Below the pieces are notes generated by a model. It did not search any database, was not told the origin of the DNA, and was given only the letters and a program-made list of their open reading frames with translations. The translations under genes and the position numbers were made by a program. Shown one piece after another: positions 1-8,113 of a stretch of DNA of 11,977 nucleotides (its first letter is position 1; each line of letters opens with the position of its first letter). This DNA is from Desulfatitalea sp. (lineage in GTDB: Bacteria; Desulfobacterota; Desulfobacteria; Desulfobacterales; Desulfosarcinaceae), in the NCBI GenBank assembly GCA_013041835.1, contig JABDRH010000264.1, positions 1 through 11,977 on the forward strand, in the 5' to 3' direction.

Positions 1-1427
1 TTGTGGACGTGGCCGAACGGCGGCAAATGGTGGCTGAACAGGTCCGCGCGGCGGCTTCGCAATTGGGCGGCGTGGCGGTTGACGATCAGGCGCTGATAGA
101 CACGGTCACGCACCTGGTGGAGATGCCCGTTGCCCTGGGCGGCCGTTTCAGTGAATCTTTCCTGGAGCTGCCACGGGAAATTCTGATTACTTCCATGCGT
201 GAACACCAGAAGTACTTTGCCGTCTCCGATGACCAGGGCCGGCTGATGCCCTGCTTCGTCGCGGTGAACAATACGCGACCTAAAGATACTTCCCTGGTGA
301 CCCGGGGCCATGAGCGGGTGCTGAAGGCTCGACTTTCCGACGCTCAGTTTTTCTTCCGCGCCGATCTGCAGCAGCGCATGGATGATCGGGTCGAAAAACT
401 CAAAGGGGTTCTCTTCCAGGCCAAACTGGGCTCCATGCATGACAAGGTGATGCGGGTACAGCAAGTAGCCGAGCAACTGGCCAAGGCGGCAGCACCCGAG
501 CAGCAATCACTGGTCAAGCGCGCCGCGTATCTGTGCAAAGCCGACCTGGTCAGCCATGTGGTTGGCGAATTCGCCAACCTGCAGGGCATTATGGGCCGCG
601 TTTATGCGGAAACAGCCGGAGAGCCGCCGGAGGTGTGCCGGGCTATTGAAGAACATTATCGTCCCACCTTTTCGGGTGGGCCGCTGCCCCAGGGCATGAT
701 CGGCGCACTGCTGGCCGTGGCCGACAAGCTGGATACCATTTGCGGCTGCTTTTCAGCGGACCTGATGCCTACCGGCGCCTCGGACCCCTATGCCCTTCGG
801 CGTCAGGGTATCGGCATCGTCCAGATCATGTTGTCCCACAACCTGAGCTTCCCTTTGCGTGAGGCGCTGGACTTCTGCGTGGCGTGTTTTGAAATGCAGC
901 AGCGGCAGCAGACGGCCGAGGCGGTTTACGCCTTTCTTCAGCAACGTATCGCCCACATGCTGATCGAAGAGGGCTTTGCCAAGGATGTGGTGGCGGCGGT
1001 GATCGCCGTCACCGTGGATCATATCCCCCACGTGTGGCAGCGCGCCAGGGCCTTGAACCGGCTCAAGGGGATGCCTGATTTCGATCCACTGGCCGTGGCC
1101 TTTAAGCGGGTCGTCAATATTCTACGAAAAGCGGAATTGACCGAAGATAGCGCGCTACGCCCGGAGCGGTTCACTGACGATGCTGAAAAGGCGCTTTATA
1201 CCGCCTACCGCGATGTCAGTGATTTGGTGGCCAAATACACGGCCGACGGCGATTTCGGCCAGGCGCTACTTACCATCGCACGCCTTCGGGCCCCTGTGGA
1301 TCGATTTTTCGATGATGTCATGGTGATGGCCGAAGATGACACCGTACGGTGCAACCGGTTGGCATTGCTGGCGGTGATCGCCGCGTTGTTTCAGCGGATC
1401 GCCGATTTTTCGAAGATTACAGTTTGA
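1..1427 (+). CDS. glyS: Glycine--tRNA ligase beta subunit, C-terminal 474 residues (5' end outside window)
   Basis: This is the beta chain of the bacterial alpha2/beta2-type glycyl-tRNA synthetase. It acts in the cytoplasm with GlyQ to charge tRNA-Gly; the beta chain carries the tRNA-binding part. Visible family signatures, numbered from the first codon in the window, are EHQKYF near residue 68, RVLKARLSDAQFFFR near 105-119, a KADLV..VVGEF..LQGIMGR block near 180-200, and the ADKLDT / PTGASDPYALRR block near 240-270. The last ~100 residues (LRPERFTDDAEKALY, then ARLRAPVDRFFDDVMVM) are the DALR-like anticodon-binding region. Family members are about 690 residues, so roughly 210 N-terminal residues lie upstream; the reading frame stays open to base 1 and the GTG at 3 is an internal codon. 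The C-terminus appears complete, ending TGA at 1425-1427. glyQ is expected just upstream (inference). The small gene at 1453 follows after 25 bp, so co-transcription is plausible. Confidence 0.97.
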   Translation, partial: VDVAERRQMVAEQVRAAASQLGGVAVDDQALIDTVTHLVEMPVALGGRFSESFLELPREILITSMREHQKYFAVSDDQGRLMPCFVAVNNTRPKDTSLVTRGHERVLKARLSDAQFFFRADLQQRMDDRVEKLKGVLFQAKLGSMHDKVMRVQQVAEQLAKAAAPEQQSLVKRAAYLCKADLVSHVVGEFANLQGIMGRVYAETAGEPPEVCRAIEEHYRPTFSGGPLPQGMIGALLAVADKLDTICGCFSADLMPTGASDPYALRRQGIGIVQIMLSHNLSFPLREALDFCVACFEMQQRQQTAEAVYAFLQQRIAHMLIEEGFAKDVVAAVIAVTVDHIPHVWQRARALNRLKGMPDFDPLAVAFKRVVNILRKAELTEDSALRPERFTDDAEKALYTAYRDVSDLVAKYTADGDFGQALLTIARLRAPVDRFFDDVMVMAEDDTVRCNRLALLAVIAALFQRIADFSKITV

Positions 1428-1452
1428 AAACCAATAGGCCAAGGAGGAAAAA

Positions 1453-1707
1453 ATGCCCTATGATCCTGAAAAAGATGAGATAGTGAAACAGTGGCGCTGT
1501 GAAGAAACCGGCCTGATGATCTCCATCCAACGCTATGCCGGCGGTGAGGCCAAGGTTCAGATCGGACCGCGTATTCTTAAGCGCAAGGACGGTACCGACC
1601 GGGCTCCGGCCAAGGCCGGCCGCCTGACCATGGAAGATCTCTTGTGGTTTTACGACATTATCGATGAGATCAAGGCGGAGATGAGCGATTTGGTGGGGCC
1701 GGAATAA
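1453..1707 (+). CDS. Small conserved-looking hypothetical protein, 84 aa (possibly PC4-like fold)
   Basis: I do not recognise this protein firmly. It starts at ATG 1453 with a near-perfect Shine-Dalgarno AAGGAGG at 1441-1447, five bases upstream, so it is very probably translated. It is soluble and charged, with no signal peptide or membrane segment and a single cysteine (C16), so no metal site is apparent. The middle (GLMISIQRYAGGEAKVQIG, then a basic stretch with RILKRKDG) reads as beta strands and a basic loop. The last ~25 residues (LTMEDLLWFYDIIDEIKAEM) should form an amphipathic helix. Strands, a basic 'G..LT.E.' turn and a terminal helix loosely resemble PC4/p15-type single-strand nucleic-acid binders, but this is a shape argument only. 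It sits 25 bp after glyS and 23 bp before the ligase, on the same strand, which suggests one transcription unit. Confidence 0.82.
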   Translation: MPYDPEKDEIVKQWRCEETGLMISIQRYAGGEAKVQIGPRILKRKDGTDRAPAKAGRLTMEDLLWFYDIIDEIKAEMSDLVGPE

Positions 1708-1730
1708 CTTTTACGTTAGTAGCAAAACGA

Positions 1731-3617
1731 ATGGTAGACATCGATCAACTCGCAGCGCAACTGGAAAAGTACAACACGGCCTACCGTAAAGGCCGGCCGT
1801 TGGTGGCCGATAGCGTCTACGACGGGCTTGTGGAACAGTTGCGCCGCCTGGCCCCGTTGCACTCCTTTTTAAGGCAGGTGGAGCCCGAGACCTTTACCGG
1901 TCGCGTTCAGGTGCGCCATCCCATGCCCATGCTCTCCACGGAAAAAGCGTATACACCGGAAAAGCTGGCGCGCTTTATTGCCCGGGTTCAAAAAGAGGCC
2001 CAGGCCATTGGCGAAGATGCGGTTGATTTTATCGTTACCCCCAAACTGGACGGACTGGCCGGCCGGGATGACGGGCAGGTGCTGGCCAGCCGGGGCAACG
2101 GGTTGACAGGGTATGATATCACCAGCGCCTTTGAAAAAGGCGTCGTGCCCATCGGTGACCGGGGGCAAGGGCTGGGCGAGATCGTGGTGGTGCAATCGTA
2201 CTTCATGTCTCACCTGGCCGGTAAATTCGAGCATCCCCGCAACATGGTGGTGGGCATTGTCTCTTCCGATACCTTGAACCAGGATGCCGGGAAGGCCTTG
2301 GCGGACGGTGCGGTTCACTTTGTCCCGTACAAGCAGGTGAAACGCTGGCAAGGCGACGGCCAAACGCTGATGGGCCAACTTGAAACGGTGATCCGGCAAA
2401 TGGAGCAGAACGTGGACTATCCCATGGACGGCATCGTGGTGGATGTCGAAAACCAGCGCATCCGGGATGCCATGGGGGCCACCACCCATCACTACCGCTG
2501 GCAGATCGCCGTCAAGCGTAAAGGCGAGACCGCCGTTACCGAGGTGGAGGGCGTCCAGTGGCAGGTGGGACGTACCGGCAACATCACGCCGGTGTTGGTA
2601 GTGCAGCCGGTCAGCCTCTCGGGCGCCACTATTCGCCGCGTGACGGCCCACCATGCCGGCATGCTGGCGAAATTACAAATCGGGCCCGGCGCGCGTATCG
2701 AAATCATCCGTAGCGGCGAAGTGATCCCCAAACTGGAAAAGGTATTGGCGCCGGCCCGGCAAGTGGCCTTGCCCGAAGCCTGCCCGGCATGCAGCCGGGA
2801 CCTGAACTGGCGCGGCGACTTTTTGCGCTGCAGCCATCTCGATTGCCCGGCCCAGACCGAACAACGCCTCGTGCATTGGTTCCGTACCCTGGGCAATGCC
2901 GATTGGTTCGGCATCAAAACCGTTCAAAAGCTGGTGGCGGCCGGCTACGATACGCTGGAGAAGATCTACGCCATGACCGGGGAGGATTTTGAAGTCATTG
3001 GGTTCGGCCCGGTACAGTCCCACAACCTGTTCCAGGCGCTGGGCCAAAGCCGTGAAAAACCGGTGGAGGATTGGCGTTTTCTGGCTGCTTTGGGGGTTCC
3101 CGACCTGGGCGTGGGCGACAGCCGCAAATTGTTGCAACATGCCGGCCTGGCATCTTTGAATCAACTGGATGCACAGCAAATCAGCGCCATTGATGGCTTC
3201 GGCGAGATCACCAGCCAATCCGTCGTTCAGGGTTTGGCCGAGGTCAAAGCCACACTGGACCATCTGCTGACCCTGGGATTTAATTTGGCGCACACGCCGC
3301 TTGCCTCCGATGCGAATCAAACGGATAGCCCCTTGAGCGGCAAGTGCATCGTTTTCACCGGCAAAATGGCGCGCGGCAGCCGCGATGATATGGCGGCCGT
3401 GGCCCGCCGGTTGGGCGCTAATGTGCAGTCGACCGTAAGCCGTAAAACCGATTACCTGGTATGCGGTGAAAAAGTCGGGCCATCCAAGTTGGACAAGGCC
3501 CGAAGGCTTGGCATTCGCATACTCTCGGAAGCAGAATTTGATCAACTGGTCGGCGGTCCGCCGCCGGCGCAGATGCCACGCAATGACCAAAGTGGAGAAA
3601 GGGAAGGTGTCCCGTGA
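1731..3617 (+). CDS. ligA: Divergent NAD+-dependent DNA ligase (LigA-like) with BRCT domain
   Basis: LigA-type ligases seal nicks using NAD+ through a ligase-AMP intermediate. The domain order is typical. A shortened Ia domain (residues 1-65; Y18, D27, Y30, D31 kept) is followed by PMLSTEKAY at 66-74. The adenylation domain has KLDG at 105-108 (K105 nucleophile), HPRN at 168-171, MDGIVVDVE at 232-240 and W257/K262 of motif V. Next come an OB fold (QVGRTGNITPV, 278-288), a zinc finger with C351, C354, C367 and C372, helix-hairpin-helix repeats (~385-510), and a BRCT domain (~534-608) with the usual GK..VFTG start. At 628 residues it is shorter than the usual ~670, and the loss is in the adenylation domain. 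By eye, several residues essential in E. coli LigA are changed (see findings), so activity is uncertain and it may be a second ligase. The ATG at 1731 lacks a clear Shine-Dalgarno. The stop overlaps the acylphosphatase start. Confidence 0.9.
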   Translation: MVDIDQLAAQLEKYNTAYRKGRPLVADSVYDGLVEQLRRLAPLHSFLRQVEPETFTGRVQVRHPMPMLSTEKAYTPEKLARFIARVQKEAQAIGEDAVDFIVTPKLDGLAGRDDGQVLASRGNGLTGYDITSAFEKGVVPIGDRGQGLGEIVVVQSYFMSHLAGKFEHPRNMVVGIVSSDTLNQDAGKALADGAVHFVPYKQVKRWQGDGQTLMGQLETVIRQMEQNVDYPMDGIVVDVENQRIRDAMGATTHHYRWQIAVKRKGETAVTEVEGVQWQVGRTGNITPVLVVQPVSLSGATIRRVTAHHAGMLAKLQIGPGARIEIIRSGEVIPKLEKVLAPARQVALPEACPACSRDLNWRGDFLRCSHLDCPAQTEQRLVHWFRTLGNADWFGIKTVQKLVAAGYDTLEKIYAMTGEDFEVIGFGPVQSHNLFQALGQSREKPVEDWRFLAALGVPDLGVGDSRKLLQHAGLASLNQLDAQQISAIDGFGEITSQSVVQGLAEVKATLDHLLTLGFNLAHTPLASDANQTDSPLSGKCIVFTGKMARGSRDDMAAVARRLGANVQSTVSRKTDYLVCGEKVGPSKLDKARRLGIRILSEAEFDQLVGGPPPAQMPRNDQSGEREGVP

Positions 3618-3898
3618 CCACAGACCACGTCAAGGCCCATGCGATTATCTCCGGGCGCGTGCAAGGCGTCTTCTTTCGCGTTGAGACCCAGCGCGCCGCC
3701 GACAAGATCGGCGTCAACGGCTGGGTGCGCAACTTGCCGGACCGTACCGTGGAGGCGGTCTTCGAAGGGCCGCGCGACCGGGTCGAAACGGCCCTGGCCT
3801 GGTGCCGAAAGGGATCCCCCCTGTCCCAAGTGCACGATGTGCAGGTGCAATGGGTGCCATCGACAGGCGATACCGACGGCTTTAGCGTGCGCTATTGA
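3614..3898 (+). CDS. acyP: Acylphosphatase
   Basis: This small cytosolic enzyme hydrolyses carboxyl-phosphate bonds of acyl phosphates such as acetyl phosphate or 1,3-bisphosphoglycerate. The 94-residue length is typical. The N-terminal signature SGRVQGVFFR carries the phosphate-binding loop and the conserved arginine (R22), and GWVRNLPD carries the catalytic asparagine (N40). The rest (TVEAVFEGP, then AWCRKGSPLSQV) matches the two-layer alpha/beta fold. The start is GTG at 3614, overlapping the ligase stop by 4 bp (GTGA), with GGGAAGG about 6-12 bases upstream serving as a ribosome site inside the ligase gene. The overlap implies translational coupling to the ligase. No functional link between the two is known to me; the pairing looks like operon packing. 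Confidence 0.96.
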   Translation: MTTDHVKAHAIISGRVQGVFFRVETQRAADKIGVNGWVRNLPDRTVEAVFEGPRDRVETALAWCRKGSPLSQVHDVQVQWVPSTGDTDGFSVRY

Positions 3899-6800
3899 CC
3901 ACCCCTGTTCTATCCCGTTTTCATCCACTTGTTCAGAAATGGTTTATGGATCAGGTTGGCTCACCAACTGACATCCAGAAACAGTCTTGGCCGAAAATAG
4001 CTGACGGCGAACATGTATTGATAACCGCTCCTTCTGGAAGTGGAAAGACACTTACGGCGTTTTTGTGGGCGATCAATCAATTGATTACGGGACAGTGGGA
4101 TGTCGGTCGGACGCATATCCTGTATGTATCTCCGCTGAAAGCGCTGAACAATGATATCAGGCGAAACCTTATCAAGCCCCTGGAAGAATTAGGTCGGGTT
4201 TTTGAAGCGCAGGGTGACCATTTCCCAAACATTCAGGTTATGACACGAAGTGGCGATACATCTCAGTCTGATCGACGCCGGATGTTACGCTATCCTCCGG
4301 AAATTTTGATCACCACGCCTGAAAGTCTCAATTTGTTGTTAAGCTCGGCCGGAGGCCGATCCATCCTCACGAGTATTTCCTGCGTCATTCTGGATGAGAT
4401 TCATGCCGTCGTCGGCGAAAAACGGGGGACTCACTTGATCACCGCAGTGGATCGTTTAGTACGGTTTTCGGGTGAGTTCCAGCGTATTTCGTTGTCGGCG
4501 ACTGTTCGCCCTTTGGCGCTGGTGGCCAGGTTTACCGGGGGATTCACAATGGATTTGCACCAGTTATCCGTATCGCGACTTGAAAAAAGAGCAATATAAC
4601 CTGGTGCTCAACATGCTGGCGGGAAGATATGACGACAGTCGCATCAGGGAATTAAAATCGCGAATTTCCATTGATCGCCTTGACAACACGGTTGAAGCTC
4701 GAAAAGGCGCAATGCTGGCTGTGTTCATGTCGGGTGGGACGATTCCCGATAGGGGATATTTTCATTTAAGGCACCAAGATTCCGGAGCGTTGATCGGTGA
4801 GTTGGATGAAGAGTTTGTATGGGAAGCCAATTTAGGGCAGATTGTCACCTTCTTGAAGTCGTCAACTCCGGTCCGGCGGGCGTATCGGGTAAGCAGCTTG
4901 TCATTCATACGATGTGGGGAGGGCAACTTAATCGGCCATATGCCATGGCGCTGGGTGCTGCCTGGCAAGACAAGTTCAAGGAACGACTTGAACTTTTTCC
5001 CGACAACGATTGTATTGTGCTTCAATTTCCGGAGGAAATAAAGCCTGATGAAGTATTGGCGTTGGTGACTGCCGAAAACGTAGAGTATTTGTTGCGAAAA
5101 CGTCTGGAAGGTTCCGGCTTTTTTGGAGCACGGTTTCGGGAATGCGCCGGCCGAGCCTTGCTGATTACTCGAAACAAAGTCAATGACCGAATGCCATTAT
5201 GGATGACACGGTTAAAATCCCAAAAACTATTAGAGAATGTCCTGCAATACGATGATTTCCCGATATTGCTTGAGACATGGCGAACCTGTCTTCAGGATGC
5301 GTTTGATTTGGACCAACTCAGATCGGTACTCATCGAACTTGAATCCGGGGCCATTCGTTGGTCGATCGCCCATACAAACCGACCGAGCCCTTTTGCATCC
5401 GGCATGTCCTGGAACCAGATCAACAAGTACATGTATCGTGAAGATCAACCCGCCTCTGAATCATCGGCACTTAGAAGCAGTCTGCTGCGAGATGCGGTAT
5501 TTTCCCCTGGTATACGTCCAACTGAATCACCATCGATTGTTGAGACCTTTGAACAAAAACGGCAACGATTGGCGCCCGGGTATTCCCCTCAAACCTCGCG
5601 TGATTTAGTGGATTGGGTCAAAGAACGAGTCGTTATTCCGTTCTCGGAATGGGAACAACTGATGAACGTCATGGAAAACGACTTGGATGAGGCGCCTGAT
5701 GGTATCGTGAAGCCTGTAGCGGAAAAACTAGGTGTCATACGTCACGCCTTTGCAAACGAACCGATGGTTGTGTCACTTGAACGGATGCCGATCATCTTAA
5801 AAGCCCTCGGAAGCGATCCAGTTGATTTTCAAGTTGAGACGCTGTCCGGGATTGAGGTCGGATCGGATATGATCGGTGACGATCCAGAAACGCAGGAAGC
5901 GAATCGTGATGAATTGCTTTCCGCGTTGATAGGCGAATGGCTGAGATGCTATGGGCCCAAATCCGTGGCCTTTATTTCGTCAACATTGGGTATTGAATCG
6001 AAGACGTTGGATTCGGTGTTGGAAGGACTCGTTGACGCTCAAGAATTAATATCAGGCCAATTGATCACCGGCGGCCGTGAAAGTGATGTGTGCGATAGCG
6101 AGAATTTTGAAAGTTTGCTTCGGATGAATCGGGCCGATGCCGTACCGGTGTTTAAAGCCTTGGATACGCAGTACCTGGCATTGTTCCTGGCCGATTTCCA
6201 AGGGGTGGCAAAGCCGGACGTGAATATCGAGGGATTGTTTCGGGCCATTGAACAACTGGTGTGCTATTTCGCATCGGCGCAAATGTGGGAAACAGAAATA
6301 TTTCCAGCCCGTATTCAACAATACGATCCATCATGGCTTGATACGATCATGCAGGAAGGAGATCTAAGGTGGATTGGCGGTGAAAAACAAAAAGTTGCGT
6401 TTTGTTTTGAGTCGGATTTGGATTTAATGCAGGAAAACGCAGGCGATCAGACGAATCAAGATGTGAAACGTGAGACGAATGACATTGGAAAGGCGCCTGA
6501 TCACTTCGCTGATTTGTTTTCCGATGTGGGGCGTCGATACGATTTTGCCGCACTACAAAAATAAGTCCAAACACAATTCGGAAAAGCTGTCGGATCGTCT
6601 GTGGGAAGGCGTATGGAAAGGACTCATAACCAATGACACGTTCAATGCACTGCGACGCGGAATTGAAAACAGGTTCAAGGTAAATACACCGGGCGAGCTT
6701 AAAACCGGTCCCGGTCGCAGGGGGAAAAGAACGATCCGGCGAGGCGCATTTTCCGCGTGGAAAGGTTCTTTGCCGTATTCAGGCCGCTGGTTTAAACTTC

Positions 6801-7439
6801 CAATGATCAATTTTGACGATGATCTTATTGCATTTGAGGAACTGAAAAAGGACCGGGTCAGGTTGCTTCTGGATCGTTATGGCATCTTGTTTAAGGAGCT
6901 GCTGCAAAGGGAGCAGCCGGTTCTTAGCTGGGCCGCCCTATTCAGATCATTGCGCCTGATGGAATTATCCGGTGAGCTGCTGGCGGGCTATTTCTTCGAA
7001 AACATACCCGGACCGCAATTTGTTTCACATGAAGCATTCCGAAAGTTACAGTCGAAACTGCCCGAAGAATCGATCTTTTGGATCAATGCAAGCGAGCCGG
7101 CATCATTGTGCGGATTGCAGATCGATGCATTCAAGGGGACCTTGCCCAAGCGATTAAGTGGCACGCATTTGGTATATCAAGGAAAAAAAGCTGGTACTCA
7201 TTTCGGAACGAAACGGGAAACACCTCACCATCAGCGTTTCGCCGGATAATTCGAACCTTCAAGCCTATTTTTGTTCCTTACGCCATTTGTTGCATCGTCG
7301 AATTCAACCCTTGAGACAGATCGGCATCGAGGAAATCAACGGTGAAAAAGCGTCAGCAAGCGACTTTGTTGGCGCCCTAAAAACATCTTTCGATGTGTTG
7401 GTTGAATTCAAAAAGGTCACACTATACCGGAAACTGTAA
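3895..7439 (+). pseudogene. lhr: Lhr-family ATP-dependent helicase, multiply disrupted
   Basis: Lhr proteins are large (~1,450-1,550 aa) superfamily-2 DNA helicases for repair. Piece 1 (3895-~4555) is an intact-looking RecA domain 1: Q-motif region GSPTDIQKQ, Walker A GSGKT (K51), SPLKAL, DEIH (167-170), SAT (201-203). The expected second RecA domain is absent: the frame changes near 4550-4570 and resumes with YPYRDLKKEQYNLVLNMLAG, which belongs after it. A second jump at ~4841-4848 goes from EEFVWEANLGQ straight to LLEVVNSGPAG / LVIHTMWGGQLNRPYAMAL, skipping roughly 100 expected residues. Piece 3 runs to TAA 6562-6564 after RYDFAAL; the frame then shifts at A5 (6557-6561) and continues with SDRLWEGVWKGLITNDTF. 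A last shift at A7 (7183-7189) leads to KKLVLISERNG and the natural-looking C-terminus ending 7437-7439. The first codon is TTG 3895, overlapping acyP by 4 bp; this start is uncertain. Residue counts for missing parts are from family memory. Confidence 0.92.
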
Positions 7440-7545
7440 AAAGAATGGCATCTTTTCCACCGGCGACGCCAGGCTTGATGCTGCATGGTTCAACGGTTCG
7501 AAAAGCATGATGTCATCATTATGGAACACCCACAGGGACCATTTT

Positions 7546-7566
7546 CTTGGCCATTGACTTGGCCAT
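7546..7566. repeat. 9-bp direct repeat cttggccat, 12-bp period, across the -35 region
   Basis: The sequence CTTGGCCAT occurs at 7546-7554 and again at 7558-7566. The first copy ends at the first base of the -35 hexamer of the candidate antitoxin promoter and the second begins inside it. Phd/YefM-type antitoxins usually bind their own promoter, so this could be a remnant operator, but those operators are more often palindromic. Seen directly in the sequence; the function is inference. Confidence 0.4.
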
Positions 7567-7582
7567 GTTCGTGGGTTAAAAT
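7554..7582 (+). promoter_or_regulatory. Sigma-70-like promoter for the antitoxin remnant
   Basis: A -35 TTGACT at 7554-7559 and a -10 TAAAAT at 7577-7582 are separated by exactly 17 bp. Transcription would begin near 7589, almost on the first of two ATG codons (7590 and 7598), so any message would have a very short leader. It faces the antitoxin pseudogene and lies about 115 bp after the end of the lhr remnant. Confidence 0.6.
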
Positions 7583-7597
7583 TTAGGCCATGAAAAC

Positions 7598-7730
7598 ATG
7601 AAAACAGCAAACATCGGTGAACTCAAAAACAATCTTAGCAAATACATCGGCTGGGTGGAAAGGGGGTGAAGCAGTGGCCGTCCACAAACGCAACATCCCG
7701 ATCGCACTAATTATTCCCCATGGAGGCCTG
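7598..7730 (+). pseudogene. Phd/YefM-type antitoxin, frameshifted remnant
   Basis: The reading MKTANIGELKNNLSKYIGWV is the characteristic N-terminus of type II Phd/YefM antitoxins, the DNA-binding and dimerising half. The frame stops at TGA 7667-7669 after 23 codons. Removing one G from the G5 run at 7662-7666 restores GEAVAVHKRNIPIALIIP, which is the next conserved stretch of the family (usually GE.V.V..R..PVA.I.P). The end coordinate marks where recognisable similarity fades; the restored frame stops at 7778, inside the 3' end of the opposing gene, without the usual C-terminal toxin-binding tail. No RelE/Doc/VapC-like toxin follows, so the module is broken and orphaned. An 8-bp duplication ATGAAAAC ATGAAAAC at 7590-7605 gives two ATGs; the first reads only three codons before TGA, so 7598 was chosen. 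Confidence 0.75.
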
Positions 7731-7764
7731 TTGGCCAGATTCATCACTATTGTCTGTTTTCGGT

Positions 7765-8061
7765 CTACCGCGTCTTGATCACCCGGTAAATGGTGTATTC
7801 CGAACTGACGCCAGCAAGTGAATCGATTCGCGCCTGGATGGACCTTCGCACATCGCTGTCATACCAGTTTTGCCAATCCTCCAAAGAGAACCACGAACTT
7901 ATGGTGGTGATCTCATCAATGATATTAATGGCCTTGAGGTATTCGCCCGAGATATAGCCCGGCTGACTGGGCACCACCTCCCGAATTTGACGGATGCATT
8001 TGACCAACGCCTTCTCCTGCTCCTTGGGGAACCTGCGCCGGATAAATACTTTGATCGCCAT
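7765..8061 (-). CDS. Antibiotic biosynthesis monooxygenase (ABM) domain protein
   Basis: This 98-residue protein fits the small dimeric ABM / ferredoxin-like alpha-beta barrel family, whose members are cofactor-poor monooxygenases, heme-degrading enzymes or simply uncharacterised. Its features are an N-terminal strand AIKVFIRRRFPK, a helix, the PGYISGEYLKA turn and strand (~34-44), then ITTISSWFSLEDWQNWYDSD (~51-70), the 'S.W.S.E.W..W..S' signature of the family, and the closing strand EYTIYRVI. No signal peptide or membrane segment is present. The start is ATG at 8059-8061, preceded by a strong AAAGGAGGG ribosome site. It is a single-gene unit with its own promoter, opposite to its neighbours, and appears intact among broken genes. 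The substrate cannot be deduced, and the generic 'antibiotic biosynthesis' label should not be read literally. Confidence 0.88.
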   Translation of the reverse strand: MAIKVFIRRRFPKEQEKALVKCIRQIREVVPSQPGYISGEYLKAINIIDEITTISSWFSLEDWQNWYDSDVRRSIQARIDSLAGVSSEYTIYRVIKTR

Positions 8062-8084
8062 GATGCCCTCCTTTTCTTATAACC

Positions 8085-8113
8085 ATATTTACCGCTTCCA
8101 GGCGCAGTGTCAA
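8085..8113 (-). promoter_or_regulatory. Sigma-70-like promoter of the ABM gene
   Basis: On the minus strand a consensus -35 TTGACA (8108-8113) and a -10 AAATAT (8085-8090) are separated by 17 bp. The -10 lies about 23 bp upstream of the ATG, leaving room for a short leader carrying the AAAGGAGGG ribosome site. Both hexamers and the spacing are read directly from the sequence. Confidence 0.65.

Noticed and set aside
1869..2654. Long open frame on the minus strand (261 codons) opposite the ligase
   Set aside because: It is a shadow of the strongly supported ligase frame in GC-rich DNA; the protein is rich in His/Gly/Pro with no recognisable family and no ribosome site of note.
2673..3590. 305-codon minus-strand open frame opposite the ligase C-terminal half
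   Set aside because: The plus strand clearly encodes the zinc finger, HhH and BRCT domains; the antisense product resembles nothing.
3895..7439. Reading the lhr pieces as separate small genes of a new multi-protein system
   Set aside because: Each piece continues the same Lhr family order, breaks fall at homopolymers or deletion joins, and the pieces lack their own ribosome sites.
7438..7455. AAAAGA-ATGGCA-TCTTTT inverted repeat right after the lhr remnant, considered as a terminator
   Set aside because: The six-pair stem is all A/T apart from one G-C and no T-tract follows, so it is too weak to call an intrinsic terminator.
7444..7557. Open stretch of about 38 codons after the lhr stop (through AWFNGSKSMMSSLW)
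   Set aside because: No start with a ribosome site and no family resemblance; it could be a relic but nothing supports it.
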